This document shows, piece after piece, positions 6,944 to 13,765 of a stretch of 13,820 nucleotides of DNA. Under the pieces are notes generated by a model. The model searched no databases. It was not told the DNA's origin and worked only from the letters and a program-made list of their open reading frames with translations. Origin of the DNA: an uncultured Desulfovibrio sp. (GTDB taxonomy: Bacteria > Desulfobacterota > Desulfovibrionia > Desulfovibrionales > Desulfovibrionaceae); NCBI GenBank assembly GCA_900553145.1, contig USCL01000079.1, forward strand, positions 1 to 13,820, in the 5' to 3' direction. A program made the position numbers and the translations under genes. The number at the start of each line of letters is the position of its first letter. Within the stretch, counting starts at the first letter, position 1.

Positions 6944-7651
6944 ATGTTTCTGGAAGTTGAAAATCTGCAAGCCGGGTACGGCACGGAAGAAGTGCTGCAC
7001 GGCGTGAGCCTGCGCGTTGACGAAGGCGAAATCGTGAGTATCCTTGGTGCGAATGGCGCCGGAAAAACCACGACCCTGCTGACCATCAGCGGGCTTGTGC
7101 GGGCTTCCGGCGGCGCGGTTCGTTTTCAGGGAGAGGATCTGCATACCCTGCCGAGCCATGAGGTGGTGCGGCGCGGGCTGACGCAGTCGCCCGAAGGCCG
7201 CCGGGTGTTCGGGGTGCTCACCGTGCTCGAAAACCTGCGCCTCGGTGCGTTCACCGTGGGGGACAAGGAAAAGGCCGAGCAGACGCTGGACTGGATTTTT
7301 GATCTGTTCCCCCGTCTGCACGAGCGCAAGGATCAGCTTGCCGGGACGCTTTCCGGCGGCGAACAGCAGATGCTCGCCATCGGGCGCGCGCTCATGGGCC
7401 AGCCCAAGCTGCTGTTGCTGGACGAGCCTTCGCTCGGCCTCGCCCCTCTGCTCGTGAAGTCTATTTTCGAGACGATCCGCGCCATCAACCAATCCGGCGT
7501 GACCATTCTTATTGTGGAACAGAACGCCCGCGCCGCCCTCAGGCTGGCTACCCGTGGGTACGTGCTGGAGCTTGGCCGCGTCGTCATGGAAGACACCGCC
7601 GCCCATCTCCTCGCCAACCCGAGCATTCAGGAAGCCTATCTCGGGGCGTAG
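6944..7651 (+). CDS. livF: Branched-chain amino acid ABC transporter ATPase LivF
   Basis: 235 residues, matching E. coli LivF (237). Walker A GANGAGKT is at 35-42, the LivF segment GLTQSPEGRRVFGVLTVLENL at about 78-98, signature LSGGEQQ at 136-142 and Walker B LLLLDEP at 156-162. The switch position reads VEQNA (191-195), the glutamine-containing form usual in LivF. It pairs with LivG on the LivHM channel. ATG 6944 is preceded by GGGAG. Unlike the overlapping livHMG genes it is 149 bases downstream of livG, behind hairpin copy A, so its level may differ from that of LivG or it may have extra transcription input. Confidence 0.95.
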   Translation: MFLEVENLQAGYGTEEVLHGVSLRVDEGEIVSILGANGAGKTTTLLTISGLVRASGGAVRFQGEDLHTLPSHEVVRRGLTQSPEGRRVFGVLTVLENLRLGAFTVGDKEKAEQTLDWIFDLFPRLHERKDQLAGTLSGGEQQMLAIGRALMGQPKLLLLDEPSLGLAPLLVKSIFETIRAINQSGVTILIVEQNARAALRLATRGYVLELGRVVMEDTAAHLLANPSIQEAYLGA

Positions 7652-7666
7652 GGCGGGAAGGATTTC

Positions 7667-7765
7667 TTGGGGAGGGGGAACCCTTCTGAAGGAGGGCTTC
7701 CCTCTCCCCAAACCTGCCGGCGCAGCTCGCGCCCACCCCCTCTCTTTCTCAAGACTTTTGTAATG
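7667..7765 (+). repeat. Hairpin repeat copy B (livF-hslU spacer)
   Basis: TTGGGGAGGGGGAA (7667-7680) pairs with TTCCCTCTCCCCAA (7698-7711) with one G-T wobble. The inner stem is CCCTTC / GGAGGG with the same TGAA loop (7687-7690) and the same single unpaired C (7697) as copy A. The linker is longer (CCTGCCGGCGCAGCTCGCGC) and the tail is TCAAGACTTTTGTAATG (7749-7765). It follows the livF stop by 15 bases and may serve as its 3' end structure. Confidence 0.78.
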
Positions 7766-7783
7766 CGGTTGCCCTGTTATAAA
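7755..7783 (+). promoter_or_regulatory. Weak candidate promoter for hslU-argB
   Basis: A good -10-like TATAAA (7778-7783) lies 17 bases after CTTTTG (7755-7760), a poor -35. The -35 would fall in the tail of hairpin repeat B. GCCCTGTTAT just upstream faintly resembles a heat-shock sigma-32 -10 box (CCCCATxT), but no matching -35 is clear. It would give a leader of about 190 bases. The rest of the 326-base gap 7652-7977 is GC-rich and has no gene. Confidence 0.3.
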
Positions 7784-7934
7784 AGTTTGGGGAAACGGGC
7801 GGGCCTCCCAGAGGATCCGGACGGCGGGGCGGCGGCGTTGGCCGTTGGAGCCGCCGCGCTGAGGTGCCGCGGGAGTTCGGCCCGAAGGACGGTGCCGGGC
7901 CTTTGAGGTTTACGGCCACCGCCGCGGAACGGTT

Positions 7935-7963
7935 CTCCCCGGCCTGCCGGGAGGCATTTTTTT
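7935..7963 (+). promoter_or_regulatory. Terminator-like hairpin directly before the hslU ribosome binding site
   Basis: CTCCC (7935-7939) and GGGAG (7949-7953) form a GC-rich hairpin followed by GCA and seven T (7957-7963). The Shine-Dalgarno AGAGGA begins only a few bases later, then ATG 7978. This placement suggests an attenuator, or the 3' end of an upstream transcript. GTTCTC (7932-7937) can alternatively pair with GAGGAAC (7967-7973) with one bulge, covering the ribosome binding site and excluding the hairpin. Confidence 0.45.
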
Positions 7964-7977
7964 AAAGAGGAACGCAA

Positions 7978-9279
7978 ATGAGTGAATTGACGCCCCGCGA
8001 AATCGTCGCGGAACTGGATAAATACATCATCGGCCAGAATCAGGCGAAGCGCATGGTCGCCATTGCGGTCCGCAACCGTTGGCGCCGTCAGCGTCTCGCG
8101 GCGGAACTGCGCAACGAGGTCGCGCCCCGCAACATCATCATGATGGGGCCCACGGGCGTGGGCAAGACGGAAATCGCCCGCCGCCTCGCGAAGCTGTGCT
8201 CGGCCCCGTTCATCAAGGTCGAGGCCACCAAGTATACGGAAGTCGGTTATGTGGGCCGCGACGTGGAATCGATGATCCGTGACCTCATGGAAATCGGCAT
8301 CAACCTCGTGCGCGCCGAAGAGGCCGAAAAGGTCAAGGGGCGCGCCGAAGCCGCCGCCGAGGAACGTTTGCTCGATCTGCTCCTGCCTTCCGGCGACGGG
8401 CGCGAGAACACCCGCGAGAAGCTCCGGGATCTCTTCCGTCAGGGCTTCCTCGATGACCGCGAGGTCGAGTTCGAGGTCAAGGAACAGTCGCAGCCCATCG
8501 GGATGATGGGCGTGCCCGGCATGGAACAGCTCGGCGATCAGATGAAGGGCGCGTTCAGCAAGCTGTTCCCCCAGAAGACCCATCGCAAGAAGATGAAGGT
8601 CGGCGCGGCGTGGCGGCACCTCGTCGAGGACGAGTCCTCCAAGCTCGTGGACGAGGACAAGATCACCGATCTCGCCCGTGAGCGCGTGGAGCAGATGGGC
8701 ATCGTGTTCATCGACGAAATCGACAAGCTCGCCAGCGGCTCGCAGCAGCGTTCCGCCGACATTTCCCGCGAAGGCGTGCAGCGCGACCTGCTCCCCATCG
8801 TGGAGGGCAGCGCCGTGAATACCAAATACGGCCTTGTGAACACGGATCATATCCTGTTCATCGCCGCGGGCGCGTTCCACCTGTCCAAGCCTTCCGACCT
8901 GTTCCCCGAATTGCAGGGCCGGTTCCCGCTCCGTGCGGAACTGGAAGCCCTCGGGAAGGAAGAATTCTACCGCATCCTGACCGAGCCGCACAACTCGCTG
9001 ACCCGCCAGTACGAAGCCATGCTCGAAACCGAAGGCGTGCGCATCGAGTTCACGGATGACGGCTTGCGGGAAATCGCGGCCTTCGCGGAAGATGTGAATG
9101 CCCGTACCGAGAACATCGGGGCGCGGCGGCTGCACACGATCATGGAAAAAATCCTTGCCGACATTTCGTTCGACGCCTCGGAAAAGAGGGGCAGCACGCT
9201 GGTCATCGACCGTGAGCATGTGGTCGCCCAGCTTGCCGACGTGCGCGCCGATGCGGAACTGAGCCGGTTCATTCTGTAA
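7978..9279 (+). CDS. hslU: ATP-dependent protease ATPase subunit HslU (ClpY)
   Basis: 433 residues (E. coli HslU 443). It forms the hexameric AAA+ ring that unfolds substrates and feeds them to the HslV peptidase. In order: N-terminal TPREIVAELDKYIIGQ, Walker A GPTGVGKT at 57-64, pore loop GYVG at 90-93, a charged intermediate domain at about 110-235, Walker B VFIDEID at 243-249, arginine-finger segment GRFPLR at 314-319, sensor 2 GARRL at 381-385, and the C-terminal SRFIL tail that docks into HslV. All catalytic features are intact. ATG 7978 follows AGAGGA. No hslV lies immediately upstream, where it usually is; livF is there instead. argB follows after 17 bases. Confidence 0.97.
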   Translation: MSELTPREIVAELDKYIIGQNQAKRMVAIAVRNRWRRQRLAAELRNEVAPRNIIMMGPTGVGKTEIARRLAKLCSAPFIKVEATKYTEVGYVGRDVESMIRDLMEIGINLVRAEEAEKVKGRAEAAAEERLLDLLLPSGDGRENTREKLRDLFRQGFLDDREVEFEVKEQSQPIGMMGVPGMEQLGDQMKGAFSKLFPQKTHRKKMKVGAAWRHLVEDESSKLVDEDKITDLARERVEQMGIVFIDEIDKLASGSQQRSADISREGVQRDLLPIVEGSAVNTKYGLVNTDHILFIAAGAFHLSKPSDLFPELQGRFPLRAELEALGKEEFYRILTEPHNSLTRQYEAMLETEGVRIEFTDDGLREIAAFAEDVNARTENIGARRLHTIMEKILADISFDASEKRGSTLVIDREHVVAQLADVRADAELSRFIL

Positions 9280-9296
9280 GACGCGGAGTCTGTCAC

Positions 9297-10181
9297 ATGG
9301 ACGCAAAGCTGCAATCTCAGGTTCTTATCGAAAGCCTTCCCTATCTGCGCAAGTTCCACGGGGAAACCGTCGTCATCAAGTACGGCGGGCACGCCATGAA
9401 GGATGAGGCGCTCAAGGCCGCCTTCGCCCGGAACATCGCGCTGCTCAAGCTCGTGGGCATCCACCCCGTGGTGGTGCACGGCGGAGGCCCCCAGATCGGG
9501 AACATGCTGGAGAAGCTGGAGATCCGTTCGGAGTTTCGCGAAGGCCTCCGTGTGACGGACGACGCCACCATGAACGTCGTGGAGATGGTGCTGGTCGGCT
9601 CGGTGAACAAGGACATCGTGAACCAGATCAACCGTGCCGGAGCGCGGGCCGTGGGCCTGTCCGGCAAGGACGGCATGCTGCTGCATGCCGAGAAGAAGGC
9701 GATGGTCGTCGCCCGCGAGAACCAGCCTCCGGAGATCATCGATCTTGGCAACGTGGGCCGCGTGACCCGCGTGGAGACGTCGCTGATCTTCTCGCTGATG
9801 AAGGACGGGTTCGTGCCGGTCATCGCCCCTGTGGGCGTCGATGACGAAGGGCATACCTACAATATCAACGCCGACGCCGTTGCCGGGGCCGTTGCCGGTG
9901 CGCTGCGTGCCCGCCGCCTGATCATGCTGACGGACGTGGCCGGGGTGCTCGATCCTGAAGGCAAGCTCATCCAGTCCATCCGCGTCGAGGACGCTGCGGG
10001 CCTGTACGAAAACGGCACGGTGACCGGGGGCATGATCCCCAAGCTGAATTGCTGCATCGACGCCATCGAACAGGGCGTCGAGAAGGTCATGATCGTCGAC
10101 GGGCGCGTCGAGAACTGCGTGCTTCTCGAACTCCTCACCGATCAGGGCGTCGGCACCGAAATCGTGGGCGAAGAACGCTAG
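9297..10181 (+). CDS. argB: Acetylglutamate kinase (N-acetyl-L-glutamate 5-phosphotransferase)
   Basis: 294 residues. It catalyses the second step of arginine biosynthesis, phosphorylating N-acetylglutamate with ATP in the cytoplasm. Visible landmarks are VIKYGGHAM (26-34, catalytic Lys28), HGGGPQI (61-67), GLSGKDG (120-126), YNINADAVA (188-196), LTDVAGV (211-217) and GGMIPKL (244-250). It is longer than the 258-residue arginine-insensitive E. coli enzyme. It carries the N-terminal segment (about 1-22) typical of hexameric, arginine-inhibited enzymes such as those of Thermotoga and Pseudomonas, so feedback inhibition by arginine is likely (inference). GGAG precedes ATG 9297. The 17-base gap after hslU suggests a shared transcript. 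Confidence 0.97.
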   Translation: MDAKLQSQVLIESLPYLRKFHGETVVIKYGGHAMKDEALKAAFARNIALLKLVGIHPVVVHGGGPQIGNMLEKLEIRSEFREGLRVTDDATMNVVEMVLVGSVNKDIVNQINRAGARAVGLSGKDGMLLHAEKKAMVVARENQPPEIIDLGNVGRVTRVETSLIFSLMKDGFVPVIAPVGVDDEGHTYNINADAVAGAVAGALRARRLIMLTDVAGVLDPEGKLIQSIRVEDAAGLYENGTVTGGMIPKLNCCIDAIEQGVEKVMIVDGRVENCVLLELLTDQGVGTEIVGEER

Positions 10182-10323
10182 GAAAGGACGGCGGACGAAA
10201 GGGGATGGCGGCATCGGATGCGGCTGTTTCCTTGGGCGAGGTTTTCCGGCGGGGAAGGGCAAGGTGCACGGCCTGCCGACGCTCCGCCGTTGCTGCCCCG
10301 CCGTCGCTGCTTGAAGAAATGAA

Positions 10324-10351
10324 GCCGGGGAGAGGGGAACCCTCTCCCGGC
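10324..10351 (+). other. Hairpin in the argB-DUF721 spacer, similar to the repeat family (copy D)
   Basis: GCCGGGGAGAGGG (10324-10336) pairs with CCCTCTCCCGGC (10340-10351), a 12-bp stem with one bulged G and a GAA loop. The GGGGAGAGGGGAACCC core resembles copies A-C, but the AAGACTTTTG tail is absent, so family membership is doubtful. It sits 20 bases before the ATG of the next gene in a 190-base spacer with no other gene. Confidence 0.45.
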
Positions 10352-10371
10352 GCATTCCCCAACGAGGGCCC

Positions 10372-10890
10372 ATGAGCTACCAGTACCGCATCCCGCAGGG
10401 CCGGGACAAAGGCAAACGGACGAACGGCATGTTTTCCCTGAACGGGAAGCTGGATTCCGTGTTGTCCGCGCTCGGGAACGGCGAAAAGCTCATGCAGGTC
10501 CGGTTGTGGCAGAACTGGGAAATGGTCATGGGGCCGGACATCGCGCCGCTGGCATGGCCGCTTGGCGCGCGGAACGACATCCTCATCATCGGCGGCGAGG
10601 ACAACCTTGCGCTTCAGGAATTGTCGTTCATGACCCCGGAGATCCTCGAACGGGTCAACGCGTTCATGGACGCCCCGGTATTCGACAGGGTCGAGCTGCG
10701 GCTCGTCATGGGCGACAGGCCGCTGGATCAGGCGCCCGACATCCAGCCTTCCACGCGTATCCGCCCGGCCCCTCCCCGCCCAAGGGATCTGGGGGCGCAC
10801 CTTGAGGACATGAACCCGGATTCGCCCGTAGCCCGCTGCTATGCGGCCTATTTGCGGATGCACGGCGTCCCGGCGGACGGGAAATCATGA
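10372..10890 (+). CDS. DUF721 / DciA-like protein
   Basis: 172 residues. Residues about 25-115 match the DUF721 pattern: a helix with LWQNWEMVMGPDIAPLAWP (45-63, Trp46 and Trp49), then a hydrophobic strand DILIIGGEDNLALQELSFM and ILERVNAFM, ending in the strand VELRLVMG (107-114). The fold is KH-like. DciA proteins load or operate the replicative helicase DnaB where DnaC is absent; that role here is inferred from the family and many DUF721 proteins are untested. Residues 120-172 are a Pro/Arg-rich tail. ATG 10372 has GAGGG only three bases before it, rather close; ATG 10429 is an alternative. The gene ends in a strong terminator. Confidence 0.8.
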   Translation: MSYQYRIPQGRDKGKRTNGMFSLNGKLDSVLSALGNGEKLMQVRLWQNWEMVMGPDIAPLAWPLGARNDILIIGGEDNLALQELSFMTPEILERVNAFMDAPVFDRVELRLVMGDRPLDQAPDIQPSTRIRPAPPRPRDLGAHLEDMNPDSPVARCYAAYLRMHGVPADGKS

Positions 10891-10919
10891 AAGGCAGGAT
10901 ACCGTTTCCTGCCTTTTTT
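10890..10919 (+). terminator. Strong intrinsic terminator of the DUF721 gene
   Basis: AAAGGCAGGA (10890-10899) and TCCTGCCTTT (10907-10916) form a perfect 10-bp stem with a 7-base loop, followed by a run of T to 10919. The stem begins on the last base of the stop codon. The U-tract abuts the mobile-element-like insertion that starts at 10924. Confidence 0.88.
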
Positions 10920-10923
10920 GTAT

Positions 10924-11073
10924 GGCTCTGTCATAACATTTGATTGATGCACACCCATAGTATATTGAATTTGCAATATTTTTTGTTGATGAACCCTGCG
11001 CAGATGAAGTCCCTTTTTGTATCTACATGAAATCTTATGAAATAAAATATCAATCATTTACTGTGACAGAGCC
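10924..11073. mobile_element. 150-base MITE-like element with terminal inverted repeats
   Basis: The left end GGCTCTGTCATAACATTTG (10924 onward) and the right end read backwards from 11073 match at 20 of 25 positions, including the outermost ten (GGCTCTGTCA) and an inner block of eight (TGATTGAT). The flanks TTTTGTAT (10916-10923) and TTTTGTCT (11074-11081) agree at 7 of 8 bases and look like a target duplication. I count 51 G+C in 150 bases (34%), far below the neighbours. There is no transposase and no ORF of note; an internal hairpin ATATTG / CAATAT is at 10962-10979. GGCTCTGT ends with 8-base duplications recall IS6-type or IS1595-type transposases, but that assignment is tentative. Confidence 0.68.
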
Positions 11074-11171
11074 TTTTGTCTTGGCCTTCCATCGTGCGCG
11101 CCTTTTCCGCATTTTCGGCGGGACAGTTGCCGCCCGGCACCTCCTTCTTGTCAAAACAGAAAGACAAAGAA

Positions 11172-11300
11172 GCGTGTTCCCCTTGTAAGGCAATCCGTGA
11201 AAGAAGGATTCGATGAGGACAAAAGCCTCGGAGGTTGAGGGATGGGAGGCGGAAAGGAGGACGGAGCGTTTGTCCCCTTTATAAGGATTCTCCAGAAAGG
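11172..11300 (+). repeat. Two degenerate direct repeats upstream of the racemase gene
   Basis: GCGTGTTCCCCTTGTAAGG (11172-11190) continues into CAATCCGTGAAAG. GCGTTTGTCCCCTTTATAAGG (11266-11286) continues into ATTCTCCAGAAAG. The two units align over about 35 bases with small gaps and start 94 bases apart. They lie in the 328-base stretch 11074-11401, which shows no gene. Function is unknown; a protein-binding site pair or eroded dispersed repeats are both possible. Confidence 0.4.
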
Positions 11301-11401
11301 CCACTCCTTCCCCCGTATTTTCCGCCCGGCTAAAAAGCTTGTCCCGGCATGCAAGCTCGGCTAAACTCCCTGTCAGCATGAAGCCTTTGGAGGGCAAAGT
11401 A

Positions 11402-12169
11402 ATGAAAACGGATACCGGGGCCATAGGCGTTCTGGGCGGGGTGGGGCCGTACGCCGGTCTGGACCTCATGCGCAAGATTTTTGATCAGACCGAAGCGAAC
11501 TGCGATCAGGAACATCTGTCCGTGATCCAGTATTCACTTTCCGAACATATCATCGACAGGACGCGCTTTCTGCTTGGGGAGACGGACGAAAACCCCGGCG
11601 AGGCCATCGGCGAAATCATGGTGCGCATGGCAAAAGCGGGGGCGACCGTCATCGGCGTTCCCTGCAATACGGCACATAGCCCCCGGATCATGGACGCCGC
11701 CGTGGCCATGCTGCATGAGGCCGCCCCAAAGGCGCGCTTCGTCCATATGATCGACTCCGTCGTCGCCTTCATCCGCGAACAGCTGCCCCATGCCCGGACG
11801 ATCGGCGTCCTGAGCACCAAGGGGACGTACGCGACCGGGCTTTATCAGGACGCCCTTTCCGCCGCGGGCTTTGTTCCCCTGTTTCCGGACGAGGAAGGCC
11901 GCGAACGGGTCCAGCAGGCCATCAGCAATACATCCTACGGCATCAAGGCCCAGTCGAACCCGGTGACGCCGGAAGCGCGCTCGGCGCTGCTTGCCGAGGC
12001 GGAAACGCTGGTGGGGCAAGGTGCCGATGCCGTGATCCTCGGCTGCACGGAAATCCCGCTGGCGCTGACGGAGCCGGATTTGCACGGCGTGCCGCTGCTC
12101 GACGCCACCAAAGTCCTTGCCCGCGCCCTCATCATCGCCTTTGCGCCTGAACGTCTGAAGAAGGCTTAA
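11402..12169 (+). CDS. Aspartate/glutamate racemase family protein
   Basis: 255 residues. It belongs to the cofactor-independent Asp/Glu racemase superfamily (YgeA/RacD-like), which inverts an amino acid's alpha carbon with two cysteines. Both are present: Cys88 in GVPCNTAHSP and Cys215 in LGCTEIPL. The N-terminal GAIGVLGGVGPYAG (6-19) is the usual first strand and turn. Substrate (aspartate, glutamate or another amino acid) cannot be decided here. ATG 11402 is preceded by GGAGG eight bases away; the frame stays open upstream to 11339, but that extension is not family-like. The gene follows a mobile-element patch and is 56 bases before the sugar dehydrogenase, so the two may share a transcript. 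Confidence 0.9.
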   Translation: MKTDTGAIGVLGGVGPYAGLDLMRKIFDQTEANCDQEHLSVIQYSLSEHIIDRTRFLLGETDENPGEAIGEIMVRMAKAGATVIGVPCNTAHSPRIMDAAVAMLHEAAPKARFVHMIDSVVAFIREQLPHARTIGVLSTKGTYATGLYQDALSAAGFVPLFPDEEGRERVQQAISNTSYGIKAQSNPVTPEARSALLAEAETLVGQGADAVILGCTEIPLALTEPDLHGVPLLDATKVLARALIIAFAPERLKKA

Positions 12170-12225
12170 CACCGCGTTTGCCTTCAGAAGCCGCTTTTTC
12201 ACCTTTACGCGTCGAGATACTGCCC

Positions 12226-13560
12226 ATGCCTGTTTCCTTGCCTTCCATAGCGTCTTTTCAGGAAGGCGCGCACTCGGTGGCCGTCGTCGGCCTCGGATAT
12301 GTCGGTTTGCCGTTGGCCGTCGCCTTTGCCCGGCATTTCAGCGTGATCGGTTTTGATCTGAATGCCGCCCGCGTGGAGGAGCTTTCTTCGGGTACGGACC
12401 GTACGGGCGAAGTGGATTCGGCGGCGCTGCGGGACTCTCCGGCCCGTTTCACAAGTGATCCCGAGGCGCTTCGTGGCACGAGCGTCATCATCGTAGCCGT
12501 CCCGACGCCGATCGACGAGCACCGGAATCCGGATTTATCCCCGGTGGAAGGGGCTTCGCGGACTGTGGGGAGGCATTTGTCCCGCGGCGCGGTCGTCGTG
12601 TACGAGTCCACGGTCTACCCCGGCGTGACCGAAGAGGTCTGCATCCCGATACTGGAGGCCGAGTCCGGCCTACGGTGCGGGGTTGACTTCACGGTCGGGT
12701 ATTCGCCGGAGCGGATCAATCCCGGCGACAAGGTGCACACCCTGGAAACCATCAAGAAGATCGTTTCCGGGAGCGATGCCCAGACGCTGGATCTGCTGGC
12801 GGCGCTGTACGGAACGGTCGTGCGTGCGGGCATCCACCGCGCGCCCAGCATCAAGGTCGCGGAAGCGGCCAAGGTCATCGAGAACACGCAGCGCGATCTG
12901 AACATTGCGCTGATGAACGAGCTGTCCATCATCTTTGATCGGCTCGGCATCGATACGCTGGACGTGCTGGAAGCCGCCGGGACCAAATGGAATTTCTTGC
13001 CGTTCCGCCCCGGCCTTGTCGGCGGGCACTGCATCGGCGTCGATCCGTATTACCTGACCTTCAAGGCCGAGGAACTCGGCTGCCACCCGCAGGTCATTCT
13101 GGCCGGGCGGCGCATCAACGACGGCATGGGCAAGCACGTGGCCGAAACGTGCGTCAAACTGCTGATCCGGCAAGGGCGGCTTGTCAATGCGGCCCGCGTG
13201 GGGATCCTCGGCTTTACGTTCAAGGAAAACGTGCCGGACCTGCGGAATACCCGGGTTATCGACGTGATCCGCGAACTGAAGGAGTACGGGGTCGATGTGC
13301 TGGTGCACGATCCCTTGGCCGACGCTGGGGAAGTGCGCCGCGAATATGGCCTTTCCTTCGCCCCGCTGGAAGATCTCGCCGATCTGGATGCACTGATTCT
13401 GGCCGTACCGCACAAGGCGTATGCCGAAGACGGCGTCTTGGAGCCTGCGGCGCTGCATGCACGTTTCGCCGTGCCGGATAAGGCCCTCCTGCTGGACGTG
13501 AAGGGCCATTTCTCGCCCGATGCCGTGCAAGCCGAGGGCATGGCCTATTGGAGGCTTTAA
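12226..13560 (+). CDS. tviB: UDP-N-acetyl-hexosamine 6-dehydrogenase, TviB/WbpA type
   Basis: 444 residues. An NAD-dependent nucleotide-sugar dehydrogenase oxidising C6 of UDP-GlcNAc or UDP-GalNAc to the uronic acid used in capsule, O-antigen or Vi-type polymers. The NAD-binding VGLGYVGLPLAV is at 21-32, VPTPID at 92-97, YESTVYPGVTEE at 126-137, SPERINPGDK at 160-169, SIKVAEAAKVIENTQRDLNIALMNELS at 208-234, and the catalytic loop GGHCIGVDPYYLT with Cys269 at 266-278. The C-terminal UDP-binding domain has GFTFKENVPDLRNTR (329-343). The long central match to TviB-type enzymes is strong; GlcNAc versus GalNAc preference is open. ATG 12226 fits the family start although its ribosome binding site is weak; a TTG at 12178 is in frame. 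Confidence 0.93.
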   Translation: MPVSLPSIASFQEGAHSVAVVGLGYVGLPLAVAFARHFSVIGFDLNAARVEELSSGTDRTGEVDSAALRDSPARFTSDPEALRGTSVIIVAVPTPIDEHRNPDLSPVEGASRTVGRHLSRGAVVVYESTVYPGVTEEVCIPILEAESGLRCGVDFTVGYSPERINPGDKVHTLETIKKIVSGSDAQTLDLLAALYGTVVRAGIHRAPSIKVAEAAKVIENTQRDLNIALMNELSIIFDRLGIDTLDVLEAAGTKWNFLPFRPGLVGGHCIGVDPYYLTFKAEELGCHPQVILAGRRINDGMGKHVAETCVKLLIRQGRLVNAARVGILGFTFKENVPDLRNTRVIDVIRELKEYGVDVLVHDPLADAGEVRREYGLSFAPLEDLADLDALILAVPHKAYAEDGVLEPAALHARFAVPDKALLLDVKGHFSPDAVQAEGMAYWRL

Positions 13561-13578
13561 GCGCTGATTAGCGTTATT
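13559..13578 (+). terminator. Weak terminator-like hairpin after tviB
   Basis: AGCGCT and AGCGTT, with loop GATT, form a 6-bp stem with one wobble just after the stop codon, followed by ATTTACC. The U-run is poor. It suggests that the dehydrogenase gene may end its transcript here. Confidence 0.3.
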
Positions 13579-13765
13579 TACCTCTATTCTGCATTAAGGC
13601 ATCCAGCGTCCTTTTACGGGGGCCATCATGAAATGCATGGACTTCTCGCGCTCATCACGAATTGTTCCAATAATTATAGGCGGCATCAGTTTCCAGAAAA
13701 CTCATTCCATCACTGTCTTTTGAAAAGAGGGGCACCTGGAGAGTGTTTATACCATTGGGGGCGTT
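13579..13765. other. Non-coding, AT-richer stretch
   Basis: No gene is supported. A 31-residue ORF from ATG 13628 to 13723, preceded by GGGGG, has no recognisable similarity and is best left uncalled. Base composition is visibly lower in G+C than the preceding 13 kb of genes, in keeping with horizontally acquired or decayed DNA at the edge of a polysaccharide locus. Confidence 0.4.

Noticed and set aside
7777..9306. 509-codon open frame on the minus strand opposite hslU
   Set aside because: It mirrors hslU almost exactly; the translation is rich in His, Arg, Gly and Asp with no domain. Long antisense frames are expected in GC-rich coding DNA.
8967..10373. 468-codon minus-strand frame opposite hslU and argB
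   Set aside because: It covers argB with its intact catalytic motifs; the translation is a compositional shadow.
11050..11475. 141-codon minus-strand frame between the MITE-like element and the racemase
   Set aside because: It overlaps the racemase start, ends inside the MITE-like element, and has no good start or domain. Its repeated P-Y-K-G segments come from the nucleotide direct repeats at 11172 and 11266.
13628..13723. 31-residue ORF after tviB
   Set aside because: Short, no similarity recognised, and the surrounding composition suggests decayed or mobile DNA; a GGGGG upstream is not enough support.
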